DNA of 64,000 nucleotides from Deltaproteobacteria bacterium (GTDB taxonomy: Bacteria > Desulfobacterota > Desulfomonilia > UBA1062): positions 1-64,000 of the forward strand of contig WFSG01000018.1 of assembly GCA_015486075.1 (NCBI GenBank), given 5' to 3'. The notes beneath the pieces are model-generated. The model was not told where the DNA came from and ran no database searches. It worked only from the letters and a program-made list of their open reading frames with translations. Below, piece by piece: positions 41,122-51,281 of this stretch (its first letter is position 1; each line of letters starts with the position of its first letter). A program made the position numbers and the translations under genes.

Positions 41122-42600
41122 TTGGTGGAATCAAACCGGCTAATCAGGCAGAGGATAGAAAAGTTTGAAAGATTAAAGAGGGAGTTTGGCGTTGAGCATT
41201 ATCCCAACGATTACAGGAAAGACACGGATGTAGATGTATTTAAAGAAAAGTACGTTGATAAGAAGGCCGAGGAGCTCCTTGGGCTGAATGTAGAACATCA
41301 TATGGCAGGACGCATAATGTCAATAAGGAGCTTCGGTAAGGCGGCTTTCATACATTTCCAGGATTCTACTGGTAAACTCCAGGCCTTCTTTGAAAAAATA
41401 AACCTAGGCGACGATTCGTACTCCTTGTTCAAGAGACTTGATATTGGAGATATCATAGGCCTTTGGGGTAAGCCCACTAAGACAAAAACCGGTGAACTCA
41501 CCTTATATGTAGATGGCTTCAGACTTCTTACAAAGTCCTTCAGGCCGCTTCCAGAAAAGTGGCATGGGTTAAAGGATAAGGAGATCAGGTACAGGCAGAG
41601 ATACGTTGACCTGATAGTATCCCCGGAGGTCAAGGAGCTCTTCCTGACTAGGACCGGTATCATCAAGTTTATACGTTCCTATATGGACGAGAGGGATTTT
41701 GTTGAAGTGGAAACCCCAATGATGCATCCCATTGCAGGAGGAGCCACTGCCAAGCCATTTATCACGCATCATAATGCCCTTGACATGGATCTTTACCTGA
41801 GGGTTGCCCCTGAGTTATACTTGAAGAGACTCATCGTTGGTGGTTTCGAAAAGGTCTATGAGATCAATCGTAATTTTAGGAACGAGGGTATATCTACAAA
41901 GCACAATCCAGAGTTCACCATGATGGAGTTCTATATGGCATATGCAGATTACAGTGATCTCATGAAATTTACCGAGGACATGATATACAGTCTGGTGCTT
42001 TCTTTAAAGGGAAAGAGCCTGATTCTTTACCAGGGAGAGACAATAGATTTTTCTCCGCCATGGGAGCGTTACTCGTTGAAGGAGGCACTCATTGATATCG
42101 GTGGTGTGCCAGGAGATATAATAGAAGACAAGGAAAGGCTAAGTGCTTTCTCAAGGGACAAGGACCTGGACATAGAGGAAAGTGCAACGCTTGGGGAGAT
42201 GCAGATGGCCCTCTTTGATGCCCTTGTTGAAACAAGGCTGAAAGGGCCAGTGTTTATTACATCTTATCCAACGGACATTTCACCTTTATCAAGGAGAAAT
42301 GATGTTGATCCTATGGTTGTAGACCGGTTCGAGCTTTACATTGCGGGAAAGGAAATAGCAAATGCCTTTAGTGAGCTTAATGATCCCGTTGATCAAAGGG
42401 ATCGTTTTGTAAAGCAGGTAGAGGCACAGGATGAGTCCAAGGAAATTGACGATGATTATATTAGGGCATTGGAATATGGTATGCCTCCTACAGCTGGAGA
42501 AGGCATAGGTATTGACAGGCTGGTGATGCTTTTTACCGACAGTGCGTCCATCAGAGACGTAATATTGTTTCCGTTGCTGCGAAAAGGAGAGGAATCCTGA
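41122..42600 (+). CDS. lysS: Lysyl-tRNA synthetase, class II
   Basis: A 492-residue synthetase. OB-fold anticodon domain (about 50-150, [19 protein letters not shown]) and class II core: motif 1 in [16 protein letters not shown] (about 192-207), motif 2 with [20 protein letters not shown] (about 252-271) and motif 3 [13 protein letters not shown] (about 464-476). It charges tRNA-Lys. The start is TTG at 41122 or the adjacent GTG at 41125. The GGAGAGGG ribosome site serves either. In deltaproteobacteria lysS is often followed by lolC, as here, where the lolC start overlaps the lysS stop. Confidence 0.97.
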   Translation: MVESNRLIRQRIEKFERLKREFGVEHYPNDYRKDTDVDVFKEKYVDKKAEELLGLNVEHHMAGRIMSIRSFGKAAFIHFQDSTGKLQAFFEKINLGDDSYSLFKRLDIGDIIGLWGKPTKTKTGELTLYVDGFRLLTKSFRPLPEKWHGLKDKEIRYRQRYVDLIVSPEVKELFLTRTGIIKFIRSYMDERDFVEVETPMMHPIAGGATAKPFITHHNALDMDLYLRVAPELYLKRLIVGGFEKVYEINRNFRNEGISTKHNPEFTMMEFYMAYADYSDLMKFTEDMIYSLVLSLKGKSLILYQGETIDFSPPWERYSLKEALIDIGGVPGDIIEDKERLSAFSRDKDLDIEESATLGEMQMALFDALVETRLKGPVFITSYPTDISPLSRRNDVDPMVVDRFELYIAGKEIANAFSELNDPVDQRDRFVKQVEAQDESKEIDDDYIRALEYGMPPTAGEGIGIDRLVMLFTDSASIRDVILFPLLRKGEES

Positions 42601-43829
42601 AGTTCGAATTGTTTGTCGCCGGAAGATACCTTAAGGCGAAAAAGAGCCTAAAGTTTATCAATTTTACCACCTTACTGTCAATTCTCGGCATAACCATCGG
42701 TGTTATGACCCTTATTGTCGTTATAGCAGTAATGACTGGATTCGAAGAGGATATCAAGACAAAGATCCTGGGTACGCAGTCACACATTGTAATCTCGGGA
42801 TATTCTGGACAGTTGGGAAACCCAGACAAGGTCATATCAGTAATAAAAAAAGACCCAGAAGTGCTTGGTGCAAGCCCTTTTATTCTTGCACAGGGTCTTA
42901 TTACTGCATCATCGGGTTCAAGGGGTGTTGTAATAAGGGGGATTGATCCCAGGAGGGCACCTAGTGTTATAAGGATCAAGGGTATAATGAGAAGGGGATC
43001 TTTTTCTGACTTGGATGATTCGTCCGTGCTTGTTGGGACCGAGCTCGCAAGGTCTATCGGCGTGGACGTGGGTGATAGTGTCTCCATAGTCTCGCCTGGG
43101 GGAGTAGTCACACCCCTAGGCATTATACCTACTGCATCCACTTTTAGAGTGGTGGGGCTATTTTCAACTGGGATGTACGAATTTGACTCCAACATGGTTT
43201 ACATTACACTCAGTGCAGCAAAAAGCCTGACAGGTCAGAGGGGGGTCTCCGGGATAGAGGTGAAGGTCAGTAACATCTACGACGCCCCGAGCATAGCTAA
43301 AAGGTTACTCCGCTGGTTAGGCCCTGATTACTGGGCAAAGACTTGGGAAGATATGAACAAAAGCCTTTTCAGCGCTCTCAGGATGGAGAAGACAGTTATG
43401 ATTATCATATTGCTGTTCATAATCCTTGTTGCCGTATTCAGTATGGTAAGTACCCTTATCATGCTTGTAATGGAGAAAAGGCGAGACATTGCGATACTAA
43501 AGGCAATGGGTGCCAGGTCTACTCAGGTGATGAAGATATTTTTGATACATGGTCTTGCAATAGGCATTGCAGGTACATTGATGGGCCTTGTCCTAGGCCT
43601 ACTGGTTTCTTACAACCTTACGCCTATTGTCTCTTTTATAGAGGCTGTATTTCACGTGGATATTATGCCCAAAGACGTCTACTACATAACCGGGCTCCCA
43701 ACAAAGGTGGAGTTCTGGGACGTATTCTTTATCACATCCATATCCATGCTTCTTTCTCTAGGTGCCACCCTTTATCCTGCAAGGCAGGCTTCTAGCCAGG
43801 ATCCCGTAGAGGTGCTCAGATATGAATGA
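42597..43829 (+). CDS. Lipoprotein-releasing ABC transporter permease LolC/LolE, apparent CTG start
   Basis: About 410 residues: four membrane helices (about 25-48, then three near 270-400) around a large periplasmic domain, the FtsX/MacB fold. The opening [22 protein letters not shown] fits the LolC/E start (family form YELFIALRYL). This needs translation to begin at CTG 42597, four bases before the lysS stop ends (CTGA), with AAGGAGAGG 4-5 bases upstream. The TTG at 42609 would drop those first four residues and has no ribosome site. LolC/E with LolD releases outer-membrane lipoproteins to LolA. Only one permease gene is present, so it may act as a homodimer (LolF type). Confidence 0.88.
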   Translation: MKFELFVAGRYLKAKKSLKFINFTTLLSILGITIGVMTLIVVIAVMTGFEEDIKTKILGTQSHIVISGYSGQLGNPDKVISVIKKDPEVLGASPFILAQGLITASSGSRGVVIRGIDPRRAPSVIRIKGIMRRGSFSDLDDSSVLVGTELARSIGVDVGDSVSIVSPGGVVTPLGIIPTASTFRVVGLFSTGMYEFDSNMVYITLSAAKSLTGQRGVSGIEVKVSNIYDAPSIAKRLLRWLGPDYWAKTWEDMNKSLFSALRMEKTVMIIILLFIILVAVFSMVSTLIMLVMEKRRDIAILKAMGARSTQVMKIFLIHGLAIGIAGTLMGLVLGLLVSYNLTPIVSFIEAVFHVDIMPKDVYYITGLPTKVEFWDVFFITSISMLLSLGATLYPARQASSQDPVEVLRYE

Positions 43830-44511
43830 TAATGCATACATCAGGGTAGAGGGCCTCTTGAGGTTTTTTAGAAAAGGATCTCACGTGATAAACGTTCTTA
43901 ACGGCCTAAGCCTGGATATACGAAAAGGTGAAAGCGTTGGAATAATAGGCGCATCGGGTAGTGGAAAGAGTACACTACTACACCTTCTTGGCGGTCTTGA
44001 CAGGCCACAGGAAGGTAGTATTTATTACGGGAGTCAGGATATATGCAAGGCAAACGATAGAGAACTCGCCCTTTTTAGGAATCTCAAGATAGGCTTTGTT
44101 TTCCAGTTCCATTATCTGCTTCCGGAGTTCACCACCTTGGAGAATGTCATGATGCCTTCCCTGCTTTCCTCTGTAAAGCTCCCAGGCATAAGGAATAGGG
44201 CAGAGGAACTACTTGATATTGTTGGCCTGGGAGATCGCCTTGACCACAAGCCAGGCGAGCTTGCTGGCGGTGAACAGCAAAGAGTCGCTGTGGCAAGAGC
44301 ATTGATGATGTCCCCCGAGGTATTACTAGCGGATGAGCCCACTGGAGATCTTGACCCTCAGACTGGAGAGAAGATAATAGAACTTTTTTGCAGGTTGAAA
44401 GAATCTATGGGTATAACGATGGTGATTGCTACCCATAATATGGAACTCACAAAGACTATGGACAGGATAATGCTGTTGAGAAGGGGTCAGCTTGAATCGT
44501 ACAGGATGTAA
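43822..44511 (+). CDS. lolD: Lipoprotein-releasing ABC transporter ATPase LolD
   Basis: A 229-residue ATPase: Walker A GASGSGKSTLLHLLG (about 42-56), Q loop FVFQFHYLLPEFTTLENV with the LolD hallmark, signature LAGGEQQRVAVARALM (about 150-165), Walker B LLADEPTGDLD and the H loop ATHN. It powers lipoprotein extraction with the permease encoded just upstream, which it overlaps by 8 bases. The gene also overlaps bamA by 20 bases. Confidence 0.96.
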   Translation: MNDNAYIRVEGLLRFFRKGSHVINVLNGLSLDIRKGESVGIIGASGSGKSTLLHLLGGLDRPQEGSIYYGSQDICKANDRELALFRNLKIGFVFQFHYLLPEFTTLENVMMPSLLSSVKLPGIRNRAEELLDIVGLGDRLDHKPGELAGGEQQRVAVARALMMSPEVLLADEPTGDLDPQTGEKIIELFCRLKESMGITMVIATHNMELTKTMDRIMLLRRGQLESYRM

Positions 44512-46924
44512 GATAGTTCTTTTTTGTTTGGTTGTTATCTTTATTGGTCCTTGTCTTTGCCTTGCATCCAAGTTGGATCTCAAGACCGAAAATCCGGAGC
44601 TAAAGAAATTGCTCAACGACGTGGTGTGTGTCACGGTTTCAGACAAGGCAAAGATTGTACTCGATTCCAAGAAAGAAAACGGTCTTTTTTATGTAAGTGA
44701 TAACCAGGGGGTATTGTCAGCTGCCCCTAGTCTTCCGGAAGCACTGTATGGATACCTTAAAAAAAGGGATATCTGCGTGATACATGATATAGAGATAAAG
44801 GGTGCAGAGAGGATCTCAAAGGATGCCATACTTTTCAGGATATCATCTTCCAAGGGTGATATTGTAAGCAGGGCTAAGATAAAGAAAGACATAGAGAGCA
44901 TATATTCTATGGGATATTTTGAGACATGCGATGCCTCGTATGCAAACGGCAAGTTGGTATATGAAGTAAAGGAGTATCCCGTTGTTATTTCTATAGATTT
45001 CAAGGGAAACAAGGAAATCAAGGACAAGGAACTCAGTGATACTATTGGGATAAAAAGGTTCGATGTCCTTAACATGAAGATGGTGAAGACGGCTGTGGAC
45101 AGGATAAAGAGACTGTACAAGGAAAAAGGATACTACAATGTGGAGGTGTCTTCATCAGAGGAAAAAATCAAGGGGGGCGTGAGGCTAACTTTTAACATAA
45201 AGGAAAACGAAAGACTTTTTGTAAAGAAAGTCATGTTCGATGGGAACAATCATATATCTTCAAGAAGGCTTAGAAAGATTATGAAGATCAAGAACAGGTG
45301 GCCTCTAGGCCTTTTCTCTCATGAGGGTACGTATACGGAGAATGACATGGATACGGATCTTTTGCGTATTGAGCAGTACTACGGTGATAATGGTTATCTT
45401 GATGCCAAGGTGGGTACACCAGAGATAGTAGTTAAAAAAAGAAAGGGCATTTATATAACCATCCCCATTGAGGAGGGACCACTCTATCGTATTGGAAAGG
45501 TGTCTTTTAGCGGTGATCTAATAGTGAGTGACAAGATCCTTTCAGAGAGACTTGGTATGTCAAAGGGTGATGTTATGAGTAAAAGTAAGCTTCACCTAGG
45601 TATGGAGAAGATCCGTGATATATATATGGATCATGGTTATGCCTATGCGAAGATAGTGCCGCTTACAAGGATTCATGGGACCGTGGTGGATCTCAAGATT
45701 GAGATAAACAAGGGCAAGCCCGTACATATCAGAAATATAGTGATAAAAGGAAATACAAAGACACGCGACAAGGTAATAAGGCGAGAACTAGCTATCCAGG
45801 AAACCGACCTTTTCTCTTCCACGGCGGTGAAAAAGAGCCAGGATAACCTTAACCGGCTTGGATACTTTTCAAAGGTTGATATAGAGCCTGTTACCAGGGC
45901 TGATGGTACAATGGATCTTGTAGTTAATGTGGAGGAAAAGACAACCGGATCACTCTCATTTGGCTTTGCATATTCCAGCGTGGATAAACTAATGGGTACC
46001 TTGCAGCTAAGTGAGATCAATTTCAAGGGTCTTGGCTACAAGACGAGACTAGACATGGACATAGGTGGTCAGAAGAAAAGTTATGATATTGAATTCCAAA
46101 ATCCTTGGCTTTTTGACAGGCCCATATCATTTGACATCAGGCTCTATAGTCTTGAGAGGGATCTCACATACTATAGAAAAAGTTCACGGGGTGGAAGTAT
46201 TACAGTGAGTTATCCGCTATTCGAGGAGTTCAGGCACTACATCTCATATAGTTACGATGACGTACTTAAACTGGAAAACATAGACCCGGCATACGCCTAT
46301 CTCCTTACAGAGGATGAAATAAACGGAGGTGTTACTAGTACATTGACCAATACAATAGCCAGGGATACTACCAACGACTATTACAGGCCTACTAGAGGCT
46401 CAAGGTTATCTATATCGCTTGATTATGCGGGTCTGGGGGGAGATTATTGTTTTACAAGGCTTACTGCCATGGCTGCAAAATTTTTCCCCATCTACAAGGA
46501 CAAAGTCGCCTTGATGTTGAAGGCGAGATGGGGTACCATAAACGGCGGTAAGGGTAAGGAGATACCGGTTTACGAGCTGTTTACCCTAGGCGGTATAAAT
46601 ACAATTCGCGGGTTTAAGTATGAAGAAGTAGGTCCCAGGGATGATCTGGGTAATGTGATAGGCGGAAGAAGAATGGTTGTTTTCAACACAGAGATTACAT
46701 TTCCCATTGCAAATGTACCTGGGCTCACTGGTGTGTTGTTTTTCGATGCTGGGAATGCATATTTGAAAAAGATAGACCTTGGTAACCTCAAGGAGTCCTA
46801 TGGCGGTGGGTTCAGATGGATTACTCCCATGGGGCCTCTACGTATAGAATATGGTAAGGTCATTCATCCAAAGGATTATGAGTCCAGTGGTCGATGGGAG
46901 TTTACAGTTGGAAGGTTTTTCTAG
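44492..46924 (+). CDS. bamA: Outer-membrane barrel assembly factor BamA
   Basis: An 810-residue Omp85 protein: signal peptide (about 7-26), five POTRA domains (about 85-470), then a 16-strand barrel. The lid motif IRGFKYEEVGPRD (about 707-719) and a C-terminal Phe (FTVGRFF) are diagnostic. BamA inserts barrel proteins in the outer membrane and so is essential. The TTG at 44492 is used; an AAGGGG site lies 5 bases upstream, inside lolD. Next comes skp, a chaperone that feeds barrels to BamA, a classic pairing. Confidence 0.96.
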   Translation: MNRTGCKIVLFCLVVIFIGPCLCLASKLDLKTENPELKKLLNDVVCVTVSDKAKIVLDSKKENGLFYVSDNQGVLSAAPSLPEALYGYLKKRDICVIHDIEIKGAERISKDAILFRISSSKGDIVSRAKIKKDIESIYSMGYFETCDASYANGKLVYEVKEYPVVISIDFKGNKEIKDKELSDTIGIKRFDVLNMKMVKTAVDRIKRLYKEKGYYNVEVSSSEEKIKGGVRLTFNIKENERLFVKKVMFDGNNHISSRRLRKIMKIKNRWPLGLFSHEGTYTENDMDTDLLRIEQYYGDNGYLDAKVGTPEIVVKKRKGIYITIPIEEGPLYRIGKVSFSGDLIVSDKILSERLGMSKGDVMSKSKLHLGMEKIRDIYMDHGYAYAKIVPLTRIHGTVVDLKIEINKGKPVHIRNIVIKGNTKTRDKVIRRELAIQETDLFSSTAVKKSQDNLNRLGYFSKVDIEPVTRADGTMDLVVNVEEKTTGSLSFGFAYSSVDKLMGTLQLSEINFKGLGYKTRLDMDIGGQKKSYDIEFQNPWLFDRPISFDIRLYSLERDLTYYRKSSRGGSITVSYPLFEEFRHYISYSYDDVLKLENIDPAYAYLLTEDEINGGVTSTLTNTIARDTTNDYYRPTRGSRLSISLDYAGLGGDYCFTRLTAMAAKFFPIYKDKVALMLKARWGTINGGKGKEIPVYELFTLGGINTIRGFKYEEVGPRDDLGNVIGGRRMVVFNTEITFPIANVPGLTGVLFFDAGNAYLKKIDLGNLKESYGGGFRWITPMGPLRIEYGKVIHPKDYESSGRWEFTVGRFF

Positions 46925-46946
46925 AAAAATAACGGGGGTATAGAAT

Positions 46947-47492
46947 ATGAAAGGTCTTCTTAGGGTGGGTTTGGTTGTCTTGTTGGTCGGTCTTCTAAGC
47001 TCCTTTGCCCAGGCACAGGGGCTTAAGATAGTATATGTGGATAGCCAGAGAATAGTAAACGAGAGCCTGGCAGGCAAGAATGCCATTAGCAAGCTACAGA
47101 GTCTAAAGGCCGCTAAGCAGGCCGAGATTGACAAAAGAGAGAAGGCCCTGGAGAGACTGAGGGAAAAGCTCTCTGCAACATCGCTTGCTATGAGTGACGA
47201 GGCAAAGGCAGAGCAACAGGCCGAGTATCAGAGGCAGATGAAAGAGTTGAACAGGTTTATAAAGGATGCCCAAGATGATCTTCATGCCAAGTACCAAGAA
47301 CTGCTTGATCCAATACGCAAGGATCTAGACGATATAATCAACTCGTATGGCAAGGAACACAGCATAGATCTTATACTAGATGTAAGACAGGCAGGCATAG
47401 TCTATGCCTCAGATAGGATAGATGTAACCAACAAGATACTAGCGATATACGATAAGATGTATAGGCAGAGGTCTGGGAAGAAAAATAAATAG
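46947..47492 (+). CDS. skp: Periplasmic chaperone Skp (OmpH family)
   Basis: A 181-residue protein with signal peptide (about 1-24, SSFAQA cleavage) and an OmpH/Skp domain starting KIVYVDSQRIVNESLAGKNA, the family's LKIGVVD-like strand. A long coiled-coil pair (about 55-140, rich in Glu, Lys and Gln) forms the tentacles of the jellyfish-shaped trimer. It holds unfolded barrels for BamA. A GGGGGTAT-type site precedes the ATG 22 bases after bamA. It lies between bamA and lpxD, the usual order in proteobacteria. Confidence 0.93.
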   Translation: MKGLLRVGLVVLLVGLLSSFAQAQGLKIVYVDSQRIVNESLAGKNAISKLQSLKAAKQAEIDKREKALERLREKLSATSLAMSDEAKAEQQAEYQRQMKELNRFIKDAQDDLHAKYQELLDPIRKDLDDIINSYGKEHSIDLILDVRQAGIVYASDRIDVTNKILAIYDKMYRQRSGKKNK

Positions 47493-47494
47493 GC

Positions 47495-48508
47495 ATGCAT
47501 GTATCAGAGATTGCAGCTTTTCTAAGTGCCAACTTTATCGGGGAAGACAGGGAAATCAGAGGCGTCTCCACCCTGGATGACGCAGGACCATCTGACTTAA
47601 GCTTTCTTGCAAATCCGCACTATACTGAGAAAGCCCTCCATACCAGGGCTGGGGCAATCATAACCAAGGGGAGACTCTCCTGTGATAATACTTCACAGAT
47701 AATAACTGATAACCCTTATCTTGCCTTTGCTAGGGTAGTGAGGCTTTTTGTTCCTGAGAAGGAATTCAAACCGGGTGTATCGGATGCGGCCTTTATCCAC
47801 CCGGATGCGGTTATTGATGAGAGTGCTACCATATTTCCATTTGTTTACGTGGGGAAGAATGCAAGGATAGGAGATAAGTGTGTGATATTCCCGCATTGTT
47901 ATATTGGCGAGGACGTGGTTGTTAGCTCAGAGACCGTAATCTATCCCGGTGTAGTGGTGTACGATGGCTGCGAAATAGGTAAGAGGTGCATAATACATTC
48001 AGGCGTGATTATAGGCTCAGACGGGTTTGGCTTTTCGTGGGATGGCAAGAGGCATTTGAAGGTTCCCCAGGTGGGCAAGGTAGTAATAGAGAACGATGTG
48101 GAGATAGGTAGCAATTGCACTATAGACAGGGCAGCACTGGCAGAGACACGTATAGGGACTGATGTTAAGATGGACAACCTCGTACAGATTGGACACAACG
48201 TGGTTGTGGGTGAACATACGATTATAGTCTCACAGACGGGTATTGCTGGGAGCGCAAAAATAGGTAAAAATGTTATCCTTGCTGGCCAATGTGGCGTGGG
48301 AGGCCATATAAAGGTGGGCGATCACTCAATAGCAGGGGCGAGGGCAGGAATTGCAAAGGATGTAAAACCTGGCATGGTGATATCAGGCTATCCAGCTATG
48401 GAACACAAGAGGTGGCTCAGGGTACAAAACGTTTATAAAAACCTACCTGAGATACTAAAACGGTTGAACGACTTAGAAAAAAGGATGGATAAAATTGACA
48501 AGCATTGA
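47495..48508 (+). CDS. lpxD: UDP-3-O-(3-hydroxyacyl)glucosamine N-acyltransferase LpxD
   Basis: A 337-residue left-handed beta-helix enzyme that N-acylates UDP-3-O-acyl-glucosamine, the third step of lipid A synthesis. The N-terminal uridine-binding domain (about 1-100) is followed by hexapeptide repeats. The catalytic His is His234 in LVQIGHNVVVGE, equivalent to His239 of E. coli. GSDGFGFSWDGKRHLKVPQVG (about 174-194) is the family signature. It starts 2 bases after skp. fabZ, often found between lpxD and lpxA, is absent. Confidence 0.96.
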   Translation: MHVSEIAAFLSANFIGEDREIRGVSTLDDAGPSDLSFLANPHYTEKALHTRAGAIITKGRLSCDNTSQIITDNPYLAFARVVRLFVPEKEFKPGVSDAAFIHPDAVIDESATIFPFVYVGKNARIGDKCVIFPHCYIGEDVVVSSETVIYPGVVVYDGCEIGKRCIIHSGVIIGSDGFGFSWDGKRHLKVPQVGKVVIENDVEIGSNCTIDRAALAETRIGTDVKMDNLVQIGHNVVVGEHTIIVSQTGIAGSAKIGKNVILAGQCGVGGHIKVGDHSIAGARAGIAKDVKPGMVISGYPAMEHKRWLRVQNVYKNLPEILKRLNDLEKRMDKIDKH

Positions 48509-49271
48509 TCCAATGGCCAGGGTCTCGCCCAACGCAACAATAGGTCCTGGTTCATGCATCGGCCCGGGATGCATAATAGGTGATGATGTACATATTGGAA
48601 AGAATACCATCGTAGGACCATACTGCGTTATAGAGGGCCCAACAACAATAGGTGATTCGTGCAAGCTCACAGGCTATGCCAGTATAGGTTCGCCTCCCCA
48701 GGACTTAAAGTATAAAGGAGGTGATACTAGGCTGGTTATAGGTGATAACAACACGATCAGGGAGTTTGTAACAATAAACCGTGGTACAGAACACGGCGGA
48801 GGCATCACGCGTATTGGATCCCATAACCTCATAATGGCTTATTGTCACGTGGCCCATGATTGCCATTTGGGGGATTATATCGTGATGGGTAATGTCGCAA
48901 CCCTCGCAGGCCATGTTCATGTGGAGGATCATGTAATAATAGGTGGGCTTTCTGCCGTGCACCAGTTTACGAGACTGGGTCAGTATGCCATGATAGGTGG
49001 CGGTTCAATGGTAAGTATGGACATAATACCATATGCCATGGCAACTGGTGATAGGGCAAGGCTTTTCGGCATTAACACAGTGGGTCTTAAAAGAAATGGA
49101 TTCAGCCCTGATGCTATAAGAGTGATAAAGAAGGCCTTTAAGATACTGTTCAAAGAAGGTCTCAGCCTCAATAACGCCTTGGGTAGACTAGAGAGGGAAT
49201 TTGGAGATATCGAGGAGGTTTCGCGCATGTTGAAGTTTATACGTTCTTCAGAGAGGGGCATAGCTAGATGA
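48495..49271 (+). CDS. lpxA: UDP-N-acetylglucosamine acyltransferase LpxA
   Basis: A 258-residue hexapeptide-repeat enzyme for the first step of lipid A synthesis. Catalytic His121 lies in CHVAHDC (His125 in E. coli). The residue matching E. coli Gly173, which sets acyl-chain length, is still Gly (Gly169 in MIGGGS), suggesting a long hydroxyacyl substrate. The TTG start at 48495 overlaps lpxD by 14 bases; the start TSIDPMARVSPNATIGPG fits the family. The C-terminal helical domain is complete. Confidence 0.96.
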   Translation: MTSIDPMARVSPNATIGPGSCIGPGCIIGDDVHIGKNTIVGPYCVIEGPTTIGDSCKLTGYASIGSPPQDLKYKGGDTRLVIGDNNTIREFVTINRGTEHGGGITRIGSHNLIMAYCHVAHDCHLGDYIVMGNVATLAGHVHVEDHVIIGGLSAVHQFTRLGQYAMIGGGSMVSMDIIPYAMATGDRARLFGINTVGLKRNGFSPDAIRVIKKAFKILFKEGLSLNNALGRLEREFGDIEEVSRMLKFIRSSERGIAR

Positions 49272-50194
49272 GCAGGTTGCGCATTGCTGTAATTGGTGTA
49301 GGTCACCTAGGCAGATTCCATGCCGCCAAGTACGCGGGTATGAAGGACGTTGATCTCGTGGGTGTCGTAGACATAGACGAATCCCGTGCAAAAGATGCTG
49401 CTGCCGAATTTAATACTAGGGCATTCACTGATTACCGTGATGTTTTGGACCGAGTAGACGCGGTAAGCATTGCAGTCCCGACTAGTCTTCACAGGGACGT
49501 GGCGATTCCCTTCCTTAAAAGGCGGGTGGCCGTACTCTTGGAAAAACCTATGGCTTCCAGCCTAGAGGAAGCAAGGGATATAATATCCGCTGCAGAGCAG
49601 GGGGAAGCAACATTGCAGGTAGGTCATCTGGAGAGATTTAATCCAGTAATAATGGATCTGTCAGGTAGTATTAAAAGGCCCATGTTCATAGAGGCTCATA
49701 GGATAAGCCCTTTTACAAACAGGGGCATCGACGTTGATGTGATACTGGATCTCATGATACATGATATAGATATTATTTTAACCTTTGTGAAGTCAGATAT
49801 AGCCTCGGTTGAGGTGGTTGGTGTGCCTGTGCTTACCGATAAGATAGATATCGCGAATGCAAGGATAAGGTTCGAGTCCGGTTGCATTGCAAACATAACT
49901 GCCAGCAGGGTGTCTGCCGAAGTTATGAGGAAGATTCGTGTATTCCAACCAGATTCTTACGTATCTATAGACTATGCAAAAAAAGCGGTGGACACATACA
50001 CTATGACTCAGGACAAGAAGATCCTTCATAATTATAAAGAGATAAACGATCCTGATGCGCTTGAGACCGAGATTGCATCTTTTGTCCGTGCTGTGGCAAA
50101 CAACGAAAAGCCTGTTGTAGATGGTATGGCAGGCCTACAGGCAATGCAGGTAGTCAATCTATTGAAAGATAGTATAACAATACCCCGGGTGTAG
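49268..50194 (+). CDS. Gfo/Idh/MocA-family oxidoreductase in the lpxA-lpxB interval
   Basis: A 308-residue NAD(P)-dependent oxidoreductase: Rossmann loop VIGVGHLGRFHAAKY (about 7-21), the EKP motif LLEKPMASSLEEA (about 91-103), and MIHDIDIILTF with the catalytic His. The ATG overlaps lpxA by ATGA. In many deltaproteobacteria a member of this family sits between lpxA and lpxB. Some relatives (GnnA) oxidise UDP-GlcNAc so that a transaminase (GnnB) can make a 3-amino sugar for lipid A. No GnnB is nearby, so that role is unproven. LpxI/LpxH, which cleaves UDP-diacylglucosamine, is not here. Confidence 0.85.
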   Translation: MSRLRIAVIGVGHLGRFHAAKYAGMKDVDLVGVVDIDESRAKDAAAEFNTRAFTDYRDVLDRVDAVSIAVPTSLHRDVAIPFLKRRVAVLLEKPMASSLEEARDIISAAEQGEATLQVGHLERFNPVIMDLSGSIKRPMFIEAHRISPFTNRGIDVDVILDLMIHDIDIILTFVKSDIASVEVVGVPVLTDKIDIANARIRFESGCIANITASRVSAEVMRKIRVFQPDSYVSIDYAKKAVDTYTMTQDKKILHNYKEINDPDALETEIASFVRAVANNEKPVVDGMAGLQAMQVVNLLKDSITIPRV

Positions 50195-50198
50195 CCAT

Positions 50199-51281
50199 AT
50201 GGCACGTGTTCTCATGGTGGCCGGCGAGGCTAGTGCAGACAGACATGCAGCAGGGGTCGTGCGTTCCCTTAAGGCCATGCTTCCTGACGTAGAGGTGTTT
50301 GGTCTAGGTGGGCCGCGGATGGAAGATGCTGGCATGCAGTGTATATACTCCATGGCTGATCTCTCGGTAATGGGATTTACCGATGTTATTTACAAAATTT
50401 TTAGCATCATAAGGATATACTCAGGTCTCAAGGGCATTATAAGAGATAACAAGGTTGACATATTCGTGCCAGTAGATCTTCCTGACTTCAACATGCGACT
50501 TGCTGCATATGCCAAGAGAAATGGGGCAAAGGTGTTATACTACATAGCACCACAGGCATGGGCATGGAGGGCCAACAGGGCAAGGGTGCTCTCACGGATA
50601 ACAGATGGGCTTGCAGTTATATTCCCGTTTGAGGAGCCCTTTTTTAGGTCAAGCGGTGTCGATGCGCGTTATGTGGGACATCCCTTGCTTGGACAAGATT
50701 TTGAGCCCTCAAATGCATCCTGGCCTCCAAAGAAGATCGCAATGCTACCCGGAAGCAGGAAACACGAGATAAAGAAGATTCTACCCATTATGATGTCGGC
50801 AAAGAGGAGACTCGACAGCGATCATCCCAATATCTCGTGGTTCCTTTACGCATCAGAGGGTATAGGCGATAGCGTGTTTAGGCGATATACGGGCATGGAG
50901 GTGCAGATATGCCGGAGTCTACCAGAAGTGGATGCTGCATTTGTAAAATCCGGTACTGGAGCGTTTGAAATAGCCATGCAAGGGATTCCAGGGGTAATCT
51001 GTTACAAGACATCTTTTATAAATTACGCTCTGGCAAGGGCCTTTGTAAAGACATCGTCCATAGGCATGCCCAATATAATAGCAGGATATAGAGTAGTTCC
51101 AGAGCTTATACAGGGCAAGCTCACCGGCAAGAACCTTGCTCAAGCCATGGGCAGGTTTATAGATGATGAAGACCTGTACAAGGATACTCGTTCCAGGTTG
51201 ATTGAATTACGTTCAAAAATGGGCTCCAAGAATGCTTCAGAAGAGGTTGCCAGATGGATAATAAGCATGCTTTCGGCGTGA
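50199..51281 (+). CDS. lpxB: Lipid-A-disaccharide synthase LpxB
   Basis: A 360-residue GT19 glycosyltransferase. VAGEASADRHAAGVVRSL (about 7-24; E. coli has VAGEASGD), DLPDFNMRLAAYAKRNG, PQAWAWRANRARVL (about 115-128) and LPGSRKHEIKKILP (about 185-198) are the family signatures. It joins UDP-2,3-diacylglucosamine and lipid X into the disaccharide of lipid A at the inner membrane. The length is slightly below the E. coli enzyme (382). It starts 4 bases after the oxidoreductase stop and overlaps msbA by 28 bases. Confidence 0.96.
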   Translation: MARVLMVAGEASADRHAAGVVRSLKAMLPDVEVFGLGGPRMEDAGMQCIYSMADLSVMGFTDVIYKIFSIIRIYSGLKGIIRDNKVDIFVPVDLPDFNMRLAAYAKRNGAKVLYYIAPQAWAWRANRARVLSRITDGLAVIFPFEEPFFRSSGVDARYVGHPLLGQDFEPSNASWPPKKIAMLPGSRKHEIKKILPIMMSAKRRLDSDHPNISWFLYASEGIGDSVFRRYTGMEVQICRSLPEVDAAFVKSGTGAFEIAMQGIPGVICYKTSFINYALARAFVKTSSIGMPNIIAGYRVVPELIQGKLTGKNLAQAMGRFIDDEDLYKDTRSRLIELRSKMGSKNASEEVARWIISMLSA

